A stretch of DNA of 64,000 nt from Streptomyces humidus (GCF_014649655.1 NZ_BMTL01000028.1:62001-126000); one strand, 5' to 3'. Numbered from the stretch's first letter, positions 34,059 through 43,300 are shown. A program made the numbers and translations. Notes: a model not told the origin generated them from the sequence alone.

Positions 34059-35080
34059 AGCAGCACCCCTCCGATCGCCGCGCTGCACACCACCGCGACC
34101 ACCGCCGTGGCCGCCGAGAACCGCACCGCGAAGGCCCGCCCGAACGTCCCCGCCTGAAGGGCGATCAGCTTCAGGTCGACCATCGGGCCCACGACCATGA
34201 ACGCCAGCCGCGCCACCGGCGAGAACCCGCTGAGCGACGCCGCCACGAACGCGTCGGCCTCGCTGCACACCGCCAGCACGATCGCCAGCGCCGCCAGGAA
34301 CAGCACCGACAGCCACGGCGAACCGGAGAAGGCGTCCAGCACCGACCGCGGCACCGCCACGTTGAAGGTCGCCGCCGCCATCGCCCCGACCACCAGGAAG
34401 CCCCCGGCGTGCAGGAAGTCGTGCTGGAAACCGCGCCGGAACTCCGTCCAGCGGCTGTGCCCCGGCCGGTGCCCGGAGTGCCGCGCCACCGGGCGCAGCC
34501 ACTCCTCCCGGCCCAGCCACAGCCACAGCCAGCCCATCGCCGCCGCCGTCACCAGCGACGCCGCGAGCCGGGCCAGCACCATCTCCGGGCTGCCGGGAAA
34601 CGCCACCGCCGTCGCCGTCAGCACCACCGGGTTCACGGCGGGCGCGGAGAGCAGGAACGCGAACGCCGCGGCAGGGGTCACCCCGCGCCCGATCAGGCTG
34701 CTCGCCACCGGCACCGACGCGCACTCGCACCCCGGCAGCACCACCCCCGCCACCCCGGCCACCGGCACCGCCAGCGCCGCCCGCCTGGGCAGCAGCCGGC
34801 TGAAGACGCTCGCCGGCACGAACGCGTTGATCGCCCCCGACAGGGCCGTGCCCAGCAGCAGGAACGGCAGCGCCTGCACGGTCACCGCCAGACACACCGT
34901 CCGCCACGCCTGTACCGCGGGCTCCTCCAGCGTCCGCCCGACCAGCACCAGCGCCAGGCCCGGCGCCACCGCCGCGCCCAGCAGCATCAGCGGCCAGTGC
35001 CGCGGCAGCCCGCGCCCCGCGCCGGCGCCCCGCCCTCCTTCGGCCGCCGCCGCGGCCGGCCGTATCTCCGTGTCCTGCAT
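34055..35080 (-). CDS. YraQ/UPF0718-type permease
   Basis: A 341-residue permease with about eight to nine transmembrane helices in two halves. The family motif is VVLPGCECASVPVASSLIGRGV (about 114-135; the Gly-Cys-Glu-Cys core is diagnostic), followed by FLLSAPAVNPVVL and, in the second half, CSEADAFVAASL. The substrate of this family is not settled. It starts 7 nt after the MarR stop and ends in a GTGA overlap with the TIGR03943 gene. The three form one operon. Confidence 0.88.
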   Translation of the reverse strand: MQDTEIRPAAAAAEGGRGAGAGRGLPRHWPLMLLGAAVAPGLALVLVGRTLEEPAVQAWRTVCLAVTVQALPFLLLGTALSGAINAFVPASVFSRLLPRRAALAVPVAGVAGVVLPGCECASVPVASSLIGRGVTPAAAFAFLLSAPAVNPVVLTATAVAFPGSPEMVLARLAASLVTAAAMGWLWLWLGREEWLRPVARHSGHRPGHSRWTEFRRGFQHDFLHAGGFLVVGAMAAATFNVAVPRSVLDAFSGSPWLSVLFLAALAIVLAVCSEADAFVAASLSGFSPVARLAFMVVGPMVDLKLIALQAGTFGRAFAVRFSAATAVVAVVCSAAIGGVLL

Positions 35081-35086
35081 CCGCCC

Positions 35087-35560
35087 CTAGACCCGGCCTT
35101 CCCTCAACCGCACTGCCTGTTCCGCGCCGAACTCCACCGTCCGCCGCATGTGCCGGACGATCACCGCGAGTTCGGCGTCCGCGAGATCCTCGAAGAGCGG
35201 CATCCAGTCGCCGCCCAGCCGCTCCCACATCCGCGTGAACTGCGCGGTCCGCTCCGGCACCGTCGCCACCAGCACCCGCCGCCGGTCCGCGTCGTCCCGC
35301 TCACGGACCACATAGCCCGCCTTCTCCAGCCGGTCCACCAGCCGGGTCGCCGACCCGGTGGTCAGCCCCGTCAGCTCCGCCACCCGGCCCGTCGTCACCG
35401 GCTCACGCTCCAGCACCAGCAGGTTCAGACACTGCAGATCCGTGGGATGCAGCCCGAGACGGTCGGCGAGGGCCTGGTTGAACAGAGCGTAGGCGGCCAT
35501 GTACCGACGGGAGACCACGGACAGCTCGTCCAGCAGCCGCGACCGCACGTTCCCGGACAT
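35087..35560 (-). CDS. MarR-family transcriptional regulator
   Basis: A 157-residue winged-helix regulator. The HTH core is VTTGRVAELTGLTTGSATRLVDRLEKAG around residues 55-82, followed by the wing RDDADRRRVLVATV. ATG 35560 has AAGGGG a few bases upstream; the Arg-rich extension further 5' is not coding-like. As first gene of the permease operon it probably controls it. It might also act on the GTTGA/TCAAC operator near 33.07 kb; this is speculative. Confidence 0.9.
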   Translation of the reverse strand: MSGNVRSRLLDELSVVSRRYMAAYALFNQALADRLGLHPTDLQCLNLLVLEREPVTTGRVAELTGLTTGSATRLVDRLEKAGYVVRERDDADRRRVLVATVPERTAQFTRMWERLGGDWMPLFEDLADAELAVIVRHMRRTVEFGAEQAVRLREGRV

Positions 35561-35629
35561 CGCACCCCTTCGTCGGCGCCTCCGTCGGCGTCGTCCGCGC
35601 ATCGTACGACGCACCGGCCGGCGCGACCG

Positions 35630-36106
35630 TCAGAAGAAGTACGCGTCCCCGGTGTCCAGCACCAGCACCTGCCGCCGGTCGTTGGCCCGGTTGCGGTCCA
35701 CCGCCCCGCCGCCCCACACCGTGTCCACGTCCATGGTCACCTCGGCCGGCCGGCCCCGCAGCCACACCCGCAGCGCGATCCGCTCCCCCGGCCCGTCCGC
35801 GGCCAGCGCCCCCGTCCGGCACACCACCTCCTGCCGCCCCGTTCGCGCACACCCCGCCGGCAGCAGCGGCTCCCTCGCCGCCGACGGCGCCGACCAGCGC
35901 AGCCGTACGGTCGCGTCGGGGACGTCCCCCGGCCCGTGATTGCGCGGGGCCAGCAGCACGTCGACCCGGCCGCCCGCCAGCACGGCGGACCCGTGATACG
36001 ACAGGTCGGCCTCGGGCTCCTCCCCCGCGGCCCGCGCCGGCGAGACCGCCGCCACCACCGCCAGCAGCACGGCACCGCACACCGCGAGACCCCGCACTCC
36101 GCCCAT
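35630..36106 (-). CDS. Secreted protein of unknown function
   Basis: A 158-residue exported protein. A signal peptide (MGGVRGLAVCGAVLLAVVAA) is followed by the cleavage-like site ARA-AG. The mature domain looks like a beta-sandwich, with RVDVLLAPRNHGPGDVPDATVRL and two cysteines (AGCARTG and VVCRTG) about 14 residues apart that may form a disulfide. The pattern resembles DUF11/CARDB-like repeats. It is a single gene between MarR and the SDR gene. Confidence 0.7.
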   Translation of the reverse strand: MGGVRGLAVCGAVLLAVVAAVSPARAAGEEPEADLSYHGSAVLAGGRVDVLLAPRNHGPGDVPDATVRLRWSAPSAAREPLLPAGCARTGRQEVVCRTGALAADGPGERIALRVWLRGRPAEVTMDVDTVWGGGAVDRNRANDRRQVLVLDTGDAYFF

Positions 36107-36337
36107 GCCATCACTCCTCGATCAGAAACCGTCCCGCACCCGTGCAGGGGATGTATCCCACGGCCGCCGCCCCGTGAGCGCCCTCCAACAGGTGACACCG
36201 CCGAGGGAGCCCCCGCCCCACGCACCCCCGCCCCACGCGCCCCCGGCTCACGCGTCCGCAGGGCGGGACCGCCGGTCGGCCCGTCGCCCCGCCCGCCTAT
36301 CCTGGCGGCATCGACCGCCCCGCCCGAGGAGCAGCAC

Positions 36338-37114
36338 ATGGCCACCGCCGCACCGTCCGCCGCCTCCCGCATCGCCGTCGTCACCGGTGCGAGCAGCGGA
36401 ATCGGCGCCGCCACCGCCCGGCAGCTCGCCGCGGCCGGCTACCGGGTCGTCCTCACCGCCCGCCGCAAGGACCGCATCGAGGCCCTCGCCGAGGAGATCA
36501 CGCAGGCGGGCGGCTCGGCGGCCGCGTACCAGCTGGACGTGACGGACCGTGCCGCCGTCGACGAGTTCGCGACGGCCTTCAAGACGATCGGCGTGCTGGT
36601 CAACAACGCGGGCGGCGCGCTCGGCGCCGACCCCGTCGCCACCGGCGACCCCGACCACTGGCGCGCCATGTACGAGACGAACGTCCTCGGCACCCTCAAC
36701 GTCACCCAGGCCCTGCTGCCCAAGCTCGACGCGAGCGGCGACGGCACCGTGGTCGTCGTCTCCTCCACCGCCGGCCACGGCACCTACGAGGGCGGCGCGG
36801 GCTACGTCGCCGCCAAGCACGGCGCGCACGTCCTGGCCGAGACGCTCCGTCTGGAGATCGTCGGCCGCCCGGTCCGCGTCATCGAGATCGCCCCGGGCAT
36901 GGTCAAGACCGACGAGTTCGCCCTGACCCGCTTCGGCGGCGACGAGGACCGGGCGGCCAAGGTCTACGAAGGCGTCGCCGAACCCCTCACCGCCTCCGAC
37001 GTGGCCGAGACCATCGCCTGGGCCGTCACGCGCCCCAGCCACGTCAACGTCGACCTCCTCGTCCTGCGCCCCCGCGCCCAGGCGTCGAACACCAAGGTCC
37101 ACCGGGAGCGCTGA
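36338..37114 (+). CDS. SDR-family NAD(P)-dependent oxidoreductase
   Basis: A 258-residue classical short-chain dehydrogenase. Cofactor motif TGASSGIG at about 16-23, VNNAGG at about 88-93, catalytic Ser in VVSSTAGHG (about 133), and YVAAK (Tyr about 148, Lys about 152). After these, PGMVKTDEF is the usual loop. Arg residues after the second strand (TARRKDRIEAL) favour NADP. The substrate is unknown. ATG 36338 has GAGGA seven bases upstream; the open frame extending back to 34409 is not a gene. Confidence 0.92.
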   Translation: MATAAPSAASRIAVVTGASSGIGAATARQLAAAGYRVVLTARRKDRIEALAEEITQAGGSAAAYQLDVTDRAAVDEFATAFKTIGVLVNNAGGALGADPVATGDPDHWRAMYETNVLGTLNVTQALLPKLDASGDGTVVVVSSTAGHGTYEGGAGYVAAKHGAHVLAETLRLEIVGRPVRVIEIAPGMVKTDEFALTRFGGDEDRAAKVYEGVAEPLTASDVAETIAWAVTRPSHVNVDLLVLRPRAQASNTKVHRER

Positions 37115-37194
37115 GGGACCCCCGGCCACGGCCGGCCCGGCTTCCTCCCCGCCACCGGGGCGGCGGCCTCCCCCGCTCCCCTAAGGTCCTGCCC

Positions 37195-38451
37195 GTGGAC
37201 AGACACATACCGTTCGAGGCCCTGCACAACTTCCGCGACCTGGGCGGATACGCGACCGGAACCGGCCACCGGGTCCGCCCGGGTCTGTTGTTCCGCGCGG
37301 ACTCCCTCGGCAGACTGAGGCCGGGCACCCCCGACTGGGACCGCTTCCTCGCCCTCGGCATCGGCACGGTCGTGGACCTGCGCCACCCCTGGGAGACGGA
37401 GTCCGCGGGCCGCGTCCCGGAGCACGACTCGTTCGCCTACCACAACCTCAGCATCGAGCACCGCCCCTACGACCAGGCCGCCGCGACGCCCGACGTGGAG
37501 CCCGGCCCCTACCTCTGCGCCCGCTACCTGGAGGTGGCCGAGGACGGCGTCGAGGAGATCGCGGCCGCGCTGCGCCTGGTGGCCGAGGCGCGCGAGGGCC
37601 TGGTGTTCCACTGCGCCTCAGGCAAGGACCGCACCGGCCAGCTCGCCGCCCTGATCCTCGCCCTCCTCGGCGTCCCGGACGAGACGATCATCGAGGACTT
37701 CACCCTGACCGAGCTGGCGAGCCGGGCCCTGCTGGACGACTGGCGGGCCCGCAACGACGGCCGCACCCCGGTCTGGCCGGCCTTCGGCCGCGCCCCCGAG
37801 GCGGCGATGCGTCTGTTCCTGCGCGCCCTGCGCGCCCGCCACGGCTCGGTCGAGGGGTACGTGACACATGCCCTGGGCCCGGGCGCGGAGGATCTGTCCG
37901 CCGCCCTCCGCGCCCGGCTCCTGGAACCCCTCCCCACCGCCTGGCCCGAGCCGGTCCACCGCAGAGCCGTGCCCGAGGACGCCCCGCTCCTGGTCCGGCT
38001 GCGCGACACGGCCGCCCTGTGGCAGCTGGCCCGGGGCATCGAACAGTGGCTGCCCGGCGAGAAGGACGAGGCCCACTTCGTGGAGCGGATGCGCGAGGGA
38101 GAGGTCTGGCTGGCGTTCTCGGACTCGCATCCGGCCGGCGCGTTCGAGCTCTGGTGGGACGACCCGGCGGCCTGGGGCCCCCGCCCGCCGGACGCCGGGT
38201 ACATCCACCGCCTGATGACGACCCCGCACACCGCCCCGCCCGGCACGGGCCGCAGGATGCTGGCACACGCCGAGTCCCGCATCGCCGCGACCGGCCGCCC
38301 CTACGCCCGCCTGGACTGCCTCTCCGCCAACCCCCGCCTGCGCGCCTACTACGAGTCGGCGGGCTACGCGGTCGTCGGCGAACAACGAGCCAAGCAGGGC
38401 GGCCCGGGCAGCCCCTACGCGGTGACCCTGCTGGAGAAACGCCTCGGGTGA
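37195..38451 (+). CDS. Tyrosine-phosphatase / GNAT acetyltransferase fusion
   Basis: A 418-residue protein joining two enzymes. Residues 1-240 are a tyrosine/lipid phosphatase of the MptpB type: FRDLGGYAT near 13-21, VVDLRHPWE, and the P-loop HCASGKDRTGQ (about 142-152, catalytic Cys about 143). Residues about 255-418 form a GNAT fold with the acetyl-CoA site TAPPGTGRRMLAHAE (about 345-359) and YYESAGYAVVGEQ. The GTG at 37195 lies 7 nt after TAAGGT, so the mRNA may be leaderless. The fusion links phosphate removal with acetyl transfer; substrates are unknown. Confidence 0.87.
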   Translation: MDRHIPFEALHNFRDLGGYATGTGHRVRPGLLFRADSLGRLRPGTPDWDRFLALGIGTVVDLRHPWETESAGRVPEHDSFAYHNLSIEHRPYDQAAATPDVEPGPYLCARYLEVAEDGVEEIAAALRLVAEAREGLVFHCASGKDRTGQLAALILALLGVPDETIIEDFTLTELASRALLDDWRARNDGRTPVWPAFGRAPEAAMRLFLRALRARHGSVEGYVTHALGPGAEDLSAALRARLLEPLPTAWPEPVHRRAVPEDAPLLVRLRDTAALWQLARGIEQWLPGEKDEAHFVERMREGEVWLAFSDSHPAGAFELWWDDPAAWGPRPPDAGYIHRLMTTPHTAPPGTGRRMLAHAESRIAATGRPYARLDCLSANPRLRAYYESAGYAVVGEQRAKQGGPGSPYAVTLLEKRLG

Positions 38452-38457
38452 ACTCCC

Positions 38458-38495
38458 GGGAGGGCCCCGGTCGGCAGAAGCCGACGGGCCCTCCC
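38458..38495. terminator. Bidirectional terminator
   Basis: A 10-bp outer stem (GGGAGGGCCC at 38458-38467 with 38486-38495) encloses a 6-bp inner stem (38470-38475 with 38480-38485) with an AGAA loop. It sits between the convergent fusion gene and rtcB, 6 nt after the first and 1 nt before the second stop. Confidence 0.85.
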
Positions 38496-38496
38496 G

Positions 38497-39690
38497 TCAG
38501 CCCTTCACGCAGATGAACTGCTTCAGCTTCGCCACGACCTGCACGAGGTCCCGCTGCTGGTCCATCACCTGGTCGATGTTCTTGTAGGCGCCGGGGATCT
38601 CGTCCACCACGCCGGAGTCCTTGCGGCACTCCACGCCCCGCGTCTGGTCCGCCAGGTCCTTCGTCGAGAAGCGACGCTTGGCAGCACTGCGGCTCATGCG
38701 CCGACCCGCGCCGTGCGAGGCCGAGTTGAAGGCCTTCTCGTTGCCGAGGCCCTTCACGATGTAGGTGGCGGTGCCCATGGAACCGGGGATGATTCCGAGG
38801 TCACCGGAACCCGCCCGGATCGCGCCCTTACGGGTGACCAGGAGGTCCATCCCTTCGTAGCGTTCCTCCGCCACGTAGTTGTGATGACAGCTGACCTCCT
38901 CCTCGAAGGCCGGCTTCGCCTTCTTGAACTCCTTGCGGACCACGTCCTTCAGGAGCGCCATCATGATCGTGCGGTTGTACTTCGCGTACTGCTGCGCCCA
39001 GTAGAGGTCGTGCCGGTAGGCGGCCATCTGCGGGGTGTCCGAGACGAACACCGCGAGGTCGCGGTCGACCACACCCCGATTGTGCGGAAGGCTCTGGGCG
39101 ACACCGATGTGGTGTTCCGCCAGTTCCTTGCCGATGTTCCGGGAACCGGAATGCAGCGTGAGCCACACGGAACCCGCGGTGTCGAGCGAGAGCTCGCAGT
39201 AGTGATTGCCGGATCCGAGCGTCCCCATCTGCCTGCCCGCCCGTTCGCGGCGGAACCTCACCGACTCCGCGACGCCGTCGAACCGCCCCCAGAAGTCGTC
39301 CCAGCCGCCGGTGGCCAGCCCGTGGAAACGGCCCGGTTCGACCGGGGCGTCGTGCATGCCCCGCCCCACCGGGATCGCCTGCTCGATCTTCGAGCGCAGC
39401 CGGGACAGGTCGCCCGGCAGGTCGTTCGCGGTCAGCGACGTCTTCACCGCCGACATCCCGCACCCGATGTCGACCCCCACCGCCGCGGGACACACCGCCC
39501 CCTGCATCGCGATGACCGAGCCGACCGTCGCGCCCTTGCCGTAGTGGACGTCCGGCATGACCGCGAGGCCCCTGATCCACGGCAGGGTCGCGACGTTGCG
39601 CAGCTGCTGCAGCGCACCCTCCTCGACCGACCCGGGATCGGCCCACATCCGGATGGGCACCCTCGCGCCCGGCATCTCCACGTACGACAT
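38497..39690 (-). CDS. rtcB: RtcB-family RNA ligase
   Basis: A 397-residue RtcB protein. Metal and active-site motifs: VMPDVHYGKGATVGSV (about 45-60), VGVDIGCGMSAV (Cys about 78), GSGNHYCEL, HSGSRNIGKEL, and the guanylylated histidine region SASHGAGRRMSRS (about 326-338). RtcB joins RNA 2',3'-cyclic phosphate and 5'-OH ends using GTP and Mn. No archease or RtcA gene is adjacent, so it stands alone. The ATG at 39690 is chosen because the frame upstream to 40758 is antisense to the DUF3558 gene. Confidence 0.9.
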   Translation of the reverse strand: MSYVEMPGARVPIRMWADPGSVEEGALQQLRNVATLPWIRGLAVMPDVHYGKGATVGSVIAMQGAVCPAAVGVDIGCGMSAVKTSLTANDLPGDLSRLRSKIEQAIPVGRGMHDAPVEPGRFHGLATGGWDDFWGRFDGVAESVRFRRERAGRQMGTLGSGNHYCELSLDTAGSVWLTLHSGSRNIGKELAEHHIGVAQSLPHNRGVVDRDLAVFVSDTPQMAAYRHDLYWAQQYAKYNRTIMMALLKDVVRKEFKKAKPAFEEEVSCHHNYVAEERYEGMDLLVTRKGAIRAGSGDLGIIPGSMGTATYIVKGLGNEKAFNSASHGAGRRMSRSAAKRRFSTKDLADQTRGVECRKDSGVVDEIPGAYKNIDQVMDQQRDLVQVVAKLKQFICVKG

Positions 39691-39894
39691 GACGTCCTCA
39701 ATCCCCCGGAAACAACGCAGAAGTGTCAAGCCGCAAAACCGGTGCCGAGGCATCCGAAAAGGGACGGTGGACCGGCATCCACGGTGTCGCGTGCGATACA
39801 CATTGTCTGCGGGGGCCACCCCCGTCCGGCAAGCGAATAACCAGCGCGGACACCGGCCCGAAGATCCTGAAGCGACCCTCGAGAGGAGCCGACC

Positions 39895-40752
39895 GTGCAG
39901 CGGAAGGCGTACGTACCCGGCCTCGCGGCGCTCCTCGCGGCGTTGCTGGCCGGCTGCACCGGCGGTTCGGACGACGGCGGTTCGACGGACGACTCCAATC
40001 ACGGCCAGGCGGGCACGGCCTCCGCGGCCGCGCAGCCCGGCCGGTACACCACGCTGCCGGAGGCGTGCGGCGTGGTGAGCCGGTCCACGCTCGACTCGCT
40101 CCTCCCCGGCGTCAGGCAGCTTCCCGACGAGACGCAGCGCGAGTCGGCCTACGCGGGCGAGGCGACGCTGACGTACGACACGGACCGCAAGGTGGGCTGC
40201 CGTTGGAAGGTGCAGTCCGCGGACGCCACCGACCATCTCGTCGTCGACCTCGAGCGGGTCGTCTCCTACGACAACGCGGTGAGCGACGACTCCGAGGCCG
40301 AGGCGCTGTTCGCCAAGAAGGTGACGGCGGCCGACCTGCCGGCGCCGCCCGCCTCGCCGACGGCGGGCGTCTCCTCGTCCACGGGCCCGAGTTCCGCGCC
40401 CTCGCCGTCCGGCTCCGCCTCCGCCGCCTCCTCCGCCCCGGCCTCGTCCTCCCCTTCGGCCCCGGCGGCTTCGGGCCCGGCCTCGGCCTCGTCCACCGCG
40501 ACCCCGGCCGATCTGCAGCCCCGGCTGCTGGACGACCTGGGCGACGAGGCGTTCGTCGACGACGCGCTCGGCAGCTCCGGTTCGACGGCCAAGCAGCGGA
40601 CGGTGACTGTGGCGTTCCGCACGTCCAACGTCATCGTGACCATCGAGTACGAGGAGCAGGCGGCGACCGTCGGCGTGACGCCGGACAGCGAGGAAATGCA
40701 GGACAAGGCCCGGAAACTGGCCGCGCAGCTGGTCGACTCCCTGGCCGCCTGA
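39895..40752 (+). CDS. DUF3558 lipoprotein (copy 1)
   Basis: A 285-residue exported lipoprotein. The lipobox LLAGC has Cys near 20. The N-terminal domain has LPEACGVVSRSTLDSLLPG (about 54-72) and GCRWKV (about 101), the DUF3558 pattern with two conserved cysteines. A long Ser/Ala/Pro-rich linker (about 150-205) separates it from a C-terminal part ending QDKARKLAAQLVDSLAA. GTG 39895. The next gene is a paralogue; both lie in front of a DUF2637 membrane protein. Function unknown. Confidence 0.85.
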   Translation: MQRKAYVPGLAALLAALLAGCTGGSDDGGSTDDSNHGQAGTASAAAQPGRYTTLPEACGVVSRSTLDSLLPGVRQLPDETQRESAYAGEATLTYDTDRKVGCRWKVQSADATDHLVVDLERVVSYDNAVSDDSEAEALFAKKVTAADLPAPPASPTAGVSSSTGPSSAPSPSGSASAASSAPASSSPSAPAASGPASASSTATPADLQPRLLDDLGDEAFVDDALGSSGSTAKQRTVTVAFRTSNVIVTIEYEEQAATVGVTPDSEEMQDKARKLAAQLVDSLAA

Positions 40753-40885
40753 GGTCACTTCGGCCTCCTCCGCGCCCGGTCCGCGAAGGTCACGAACCGG
40801 AACCGCACAGCTTCTTCACCGCGTACCGTGGCCCCTCGGACCCGATCCGACCGCAGGAACCACGAGCGTCATGAGTGAAGGAACC

Positions 40886-41857
40886 ATGCAGCGACGAGCC
40901 CAGCGAGACGGCCAGTTTGACCAGCGTGAGCAGCGTGACGAGCGAGCGAGGCGTGCCGGAGGTCTGAACCGCCTCCTCGCCGCGACGGTTGCCGTCCCGG
41001 TGATGCTGATCGCCGCAGGCTGCTCCTCGGACTCGGGCTCGGACTCGGGCTCCGGTTCCGGAGACCCGACGCAGGGCGCCGCCGCGGCCGGCAGCACGGA
41101 CTCGGCGTCGAGCGCCGCGCCGACCGTGCAGGCGGCGGCGTACAAGACGCTGCCGGAGGCCTGTGCGGTGGTGTCGAAGAAGACGCTGACCGAACTGGTG
41201 CCGAAGGGCGCGAACGCCGGCAAGAAGGGCACGTCGGGCGACACGGGCGAGCGGGCGAGCTGCTCGTGGTCGAGCCTCGCCAACAACGGCGTGAAAGGGT
41301 CGCAGTTCCGCTGGCTGAACGTGTCGTTGCTGCGTTTCGAGTCGGACCCGACCACCGGCGACGGCGAGTCGCAGGCAAAGACGTACTACGCGAAGCAGGT
41401 CAAGGACGCGCAGGCGGTGGCCGGCGCGAAGAACACGAAGGCGACGCCCGCCGCGGGGACGGGCGACGAGGCGACACTCGTCCGGTACGACCTGAAGAAG
41501 GCGGAAGGCGCTTTCAGGCAGCAGACGGTCGTGGCGCGGGTGGAGAACGTCGTCGTCACGCTGGACTACAACGGCGCCGGCCTGGCGGGCGACAAAACGC
41601 CCACGGCGGACACTCTGACGAAGGCCGCGGAGAAGGCGGCCAAGGAAGCGGTGGCCACCGTCCGGTCGGCCAACGGCGCTGGCGGAGGCGGGAGTTCGGA
41701 CTCGGGCTCCGACCCGGCCCCCTCGGCCTCCCCCTCCTCACCGGCGAAGACGAAGCCTTCCGCCTCGTCGTCGGCGGCCCCCTCGACGGCGCCGTCCGCG
41801 TCGGCGTCCGAGGCGGCCGCGGCGGCTCCGAAGGCGTCCGCGTCCGCGAAGAGCTGA
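40886..41857 (+). CDS. DUF3558 lipoprotein (copy 2)
   Basis: A 323-residue lipoprotein paralogous to the upstream gene. After a charged N-terminus (MQRRAQRDGQ) come a helix and lipobox IAAGC. The DUF3558 core has LPEACAVVSKKTLTELVPKG and ERASCSWSSLA. It ends in an Ala/Ser/Pro tail. I prefer ATG 40886 (GAAGGA upstream and alignment with the paralogue start); ATG 40871 would add 5 residues. Confidence 0.83.
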   Translation: MQRRAQRDGQFDQREQRDERARRAGGLNRLLAATVAVPVMLIAAGCSSDSGSDSGSGSGDPTQGAAAAGSTDSASSAAPTVQAAAYKTLPEACAVVSKKTLTELVPKGANAGKKGTSGDTGERASCSWSSLANNGVKGSQFRWLNVSLLRFESDPTTGDGESQAKTYYAKQVKDAQAVAGAKNTKATPAAGTGDEATLVRYDLKKAEGAFRQQTVVARVENVVVTLDYNGAGLAGDKTPTADTLTKAAEKAAKEAVATVRSANGAGGGGSSDSGSDPAPSASPSSPAKTKPSASSSAAPSTAPSASASEAAAAAPKASASAKS

Positions 41858-41933
41858 CGATCCGGCACCGCGTTCGCCGCACACATGTGCCACCCTGTTG
41901 CGCGCAAGAACACGCAAGGGGAGGGGAGTACGG

Positions 41934-43286
41934 GTGTCCGCGCCAATACAGCTGACCCGGACGCACCGCGTTCTCATCGGCGTGGTCGTGACCGGCGCCG
42001 TGATCATCGCCGGCATCGGCTTCGCCGGTTCGTACGCGGCCGTCCGGGAACTGGCCCTCGAGAAGGGCTTCGGGAACTTCTCCTATGTGTTCCCGATCGG
42101 CATCGACGCGGGCATCTGCGTCCTGCTGGCCCTGGATCTGCTGCTGACCTGGATCCGCATCCCGTTCCCGCTGCTGCGGCAGACGGCCTGGCTGCTGACG
42201 GCGGCGACGATCGCCTTCAACGGCGCGGCGGCCTGGCCGGACCCGCTGGGCACGGGCATGCACGCGGTGATCCCGATCCTGTTCGTGGTGTCCGTCGAGG
42301 CGGCCCGGCACGCGATCGGCCGGATCGCGGACATCACGGCGGACAAGCACATGGAGGGCGTGCGCCTCACGCGCTGGCTGCTCTCCCCGCTGCCCACCTT
42401 CCTGCTCTGGCGCCGGATGAAGCTGTGGGAGCTGCGCTCCTACGAACAGGTGATCAAGCTGGAGCAGGAACGTCTCGTCTACCAGGCGAGGCTGCGCTCC
42501 CGCTTCGGCCGGGCGTGGCGTCGCAAGGCTCCGGTGGAGTCGCTGATGCCGCTGCGGCTGGCCCGTTACGGCGTCCCGCTCGCCGAGACGGCCCCGGCGG
42601 GACTGGCGGCGGCGGGCATAGAGCCGGCCGTGCTCCCCCCGGCGCCGGTCCCGGCGGCCGCGCCCCAGCAGGAGCTGACGGCGGCCGCCCCGGTCGACGC
42701 GGGCGTCCGGGCCGTCGAGGCCGCCGCCGCGTCCCGGCAGGCCGAGCGGACACCGCAGGGCCAGCAGGGCCAGCAGGGCCAGCAGGACCGGCAGGCACAG
42801 CAGGTCGGCTACGCGCCCGCCCCCGCGCCCACGGAGGAGGAGCAGAGCCCGTGGTTCCAGGCGCCGCACGAGGTGGCGTACCAGGGGGGCTACGACCCCA
42901 CCTACGACCCCTCGGAGCAGTACGCCCAGTGGTACGAGGAGCAGCAGCAGGCCGAGCAGTACCAGGACCAGTACCAGGAGGAGCCTCCGGCGCAGGAGCC
43001 CTCTCCTGAGGAGACCGGTTCGTTCCCCATCCCGGTGGGCCCGGGCCGCAGCCGCGAGCTCGGTGAGGGCGGCGGTACGCCGGTCCCCGAACCGGACGAG
43101 GAGTCGTACTACCAGATCTTCAAGCAGTCGTCGATGAGCGGCAGCGGCTACCCGACGCCGAGCCAGTTCAGCTACGACGTGGAGGCGACGTACGGCACCC
43201 CCATCCCGGACTCCGAGGCGAAGCGCATGGTCATGCGCTTCCAGAACCGCCACGCAGCGGAACTGGAAGAGGACCACATCGCCTGA
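41934..43286 (+). CDS. DUF2637 membrane protein with Gln-rich tail
   Basis: A 450-residue protein. The N-terminal ~150 residues form four to five transmembrane helices of the DUF2637 type (RVLIGVVVTGAVIIAGIGFA and YVFPIGIDAGICVLLALDLL). A basic region follows (LLWRRMKLWELRSYEQVI), then a long flexible tail with QQGQQGQQ repeats and acidic segments (about 250-400). The last ~70 residues (YPTPSQFSYDVEATYGTPIP) look like a conserved end. DUF2637 is also seen in Streptomyces plasmid spread (Spd) proteins, but no plasmid genes are present here. GTG 41934 has GGGGAGGGGA upstream. Confidence 0.82.
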   Translation: MSAPIQLTRTHRVLIGVVVTGAVIIAGIGFAGSYAAVRELALEKGFGNFSYVFPIGIDAGICVLLALDLLLTWIRIPFPLLRQTAWLLTAATIAFNGAAAWPDPLGTGMHAVIPILFVVSVEAARHAIGRIADITADKHMEGVRLTRWLLSPLPTFLLWRRMKLWELRSYEQVIKLEQERLVYQARLRSRFGRAWRRKAPVESLMPLRLARYGVPLAETAPAGLAAAGIEPAVLPPAPVPAAAPQQELTAAAPVDAGVRAVEAAAASRQAERTPQGQQGQQGQQDRQAQQVGYAPAPAPTEEEQSPWFQAPHEVAYQGGYDPTYDPSEQYAQWYEEQQQAEQYQDQYQEEPPAQEPSPEETGSFPIPVGPGRSRELGEGGGTPVPEPDEESYYQIFKQSSMSGSGYPTPSQFSYDVEATYGTPIPDSEAKRMVMRFQNRHAAELEEDHIA

Positions 43287-43300
43287 TGCGCGGGTGGACG

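Noticed and set aside
34409..36337. 5' extension of the SDR frame
   Set aside because: It runs antisense across the permease and MarR genes; the ribosome site and SDR start are at 36338.
41934..43286. Plasmid spread (Spd) gene from an integrated plasmid
   Set aside because: Apart from the shared DUF2637 domain there is no integrase, replication or tra gene; the locus is chromosomal housekeeping beside lysS.
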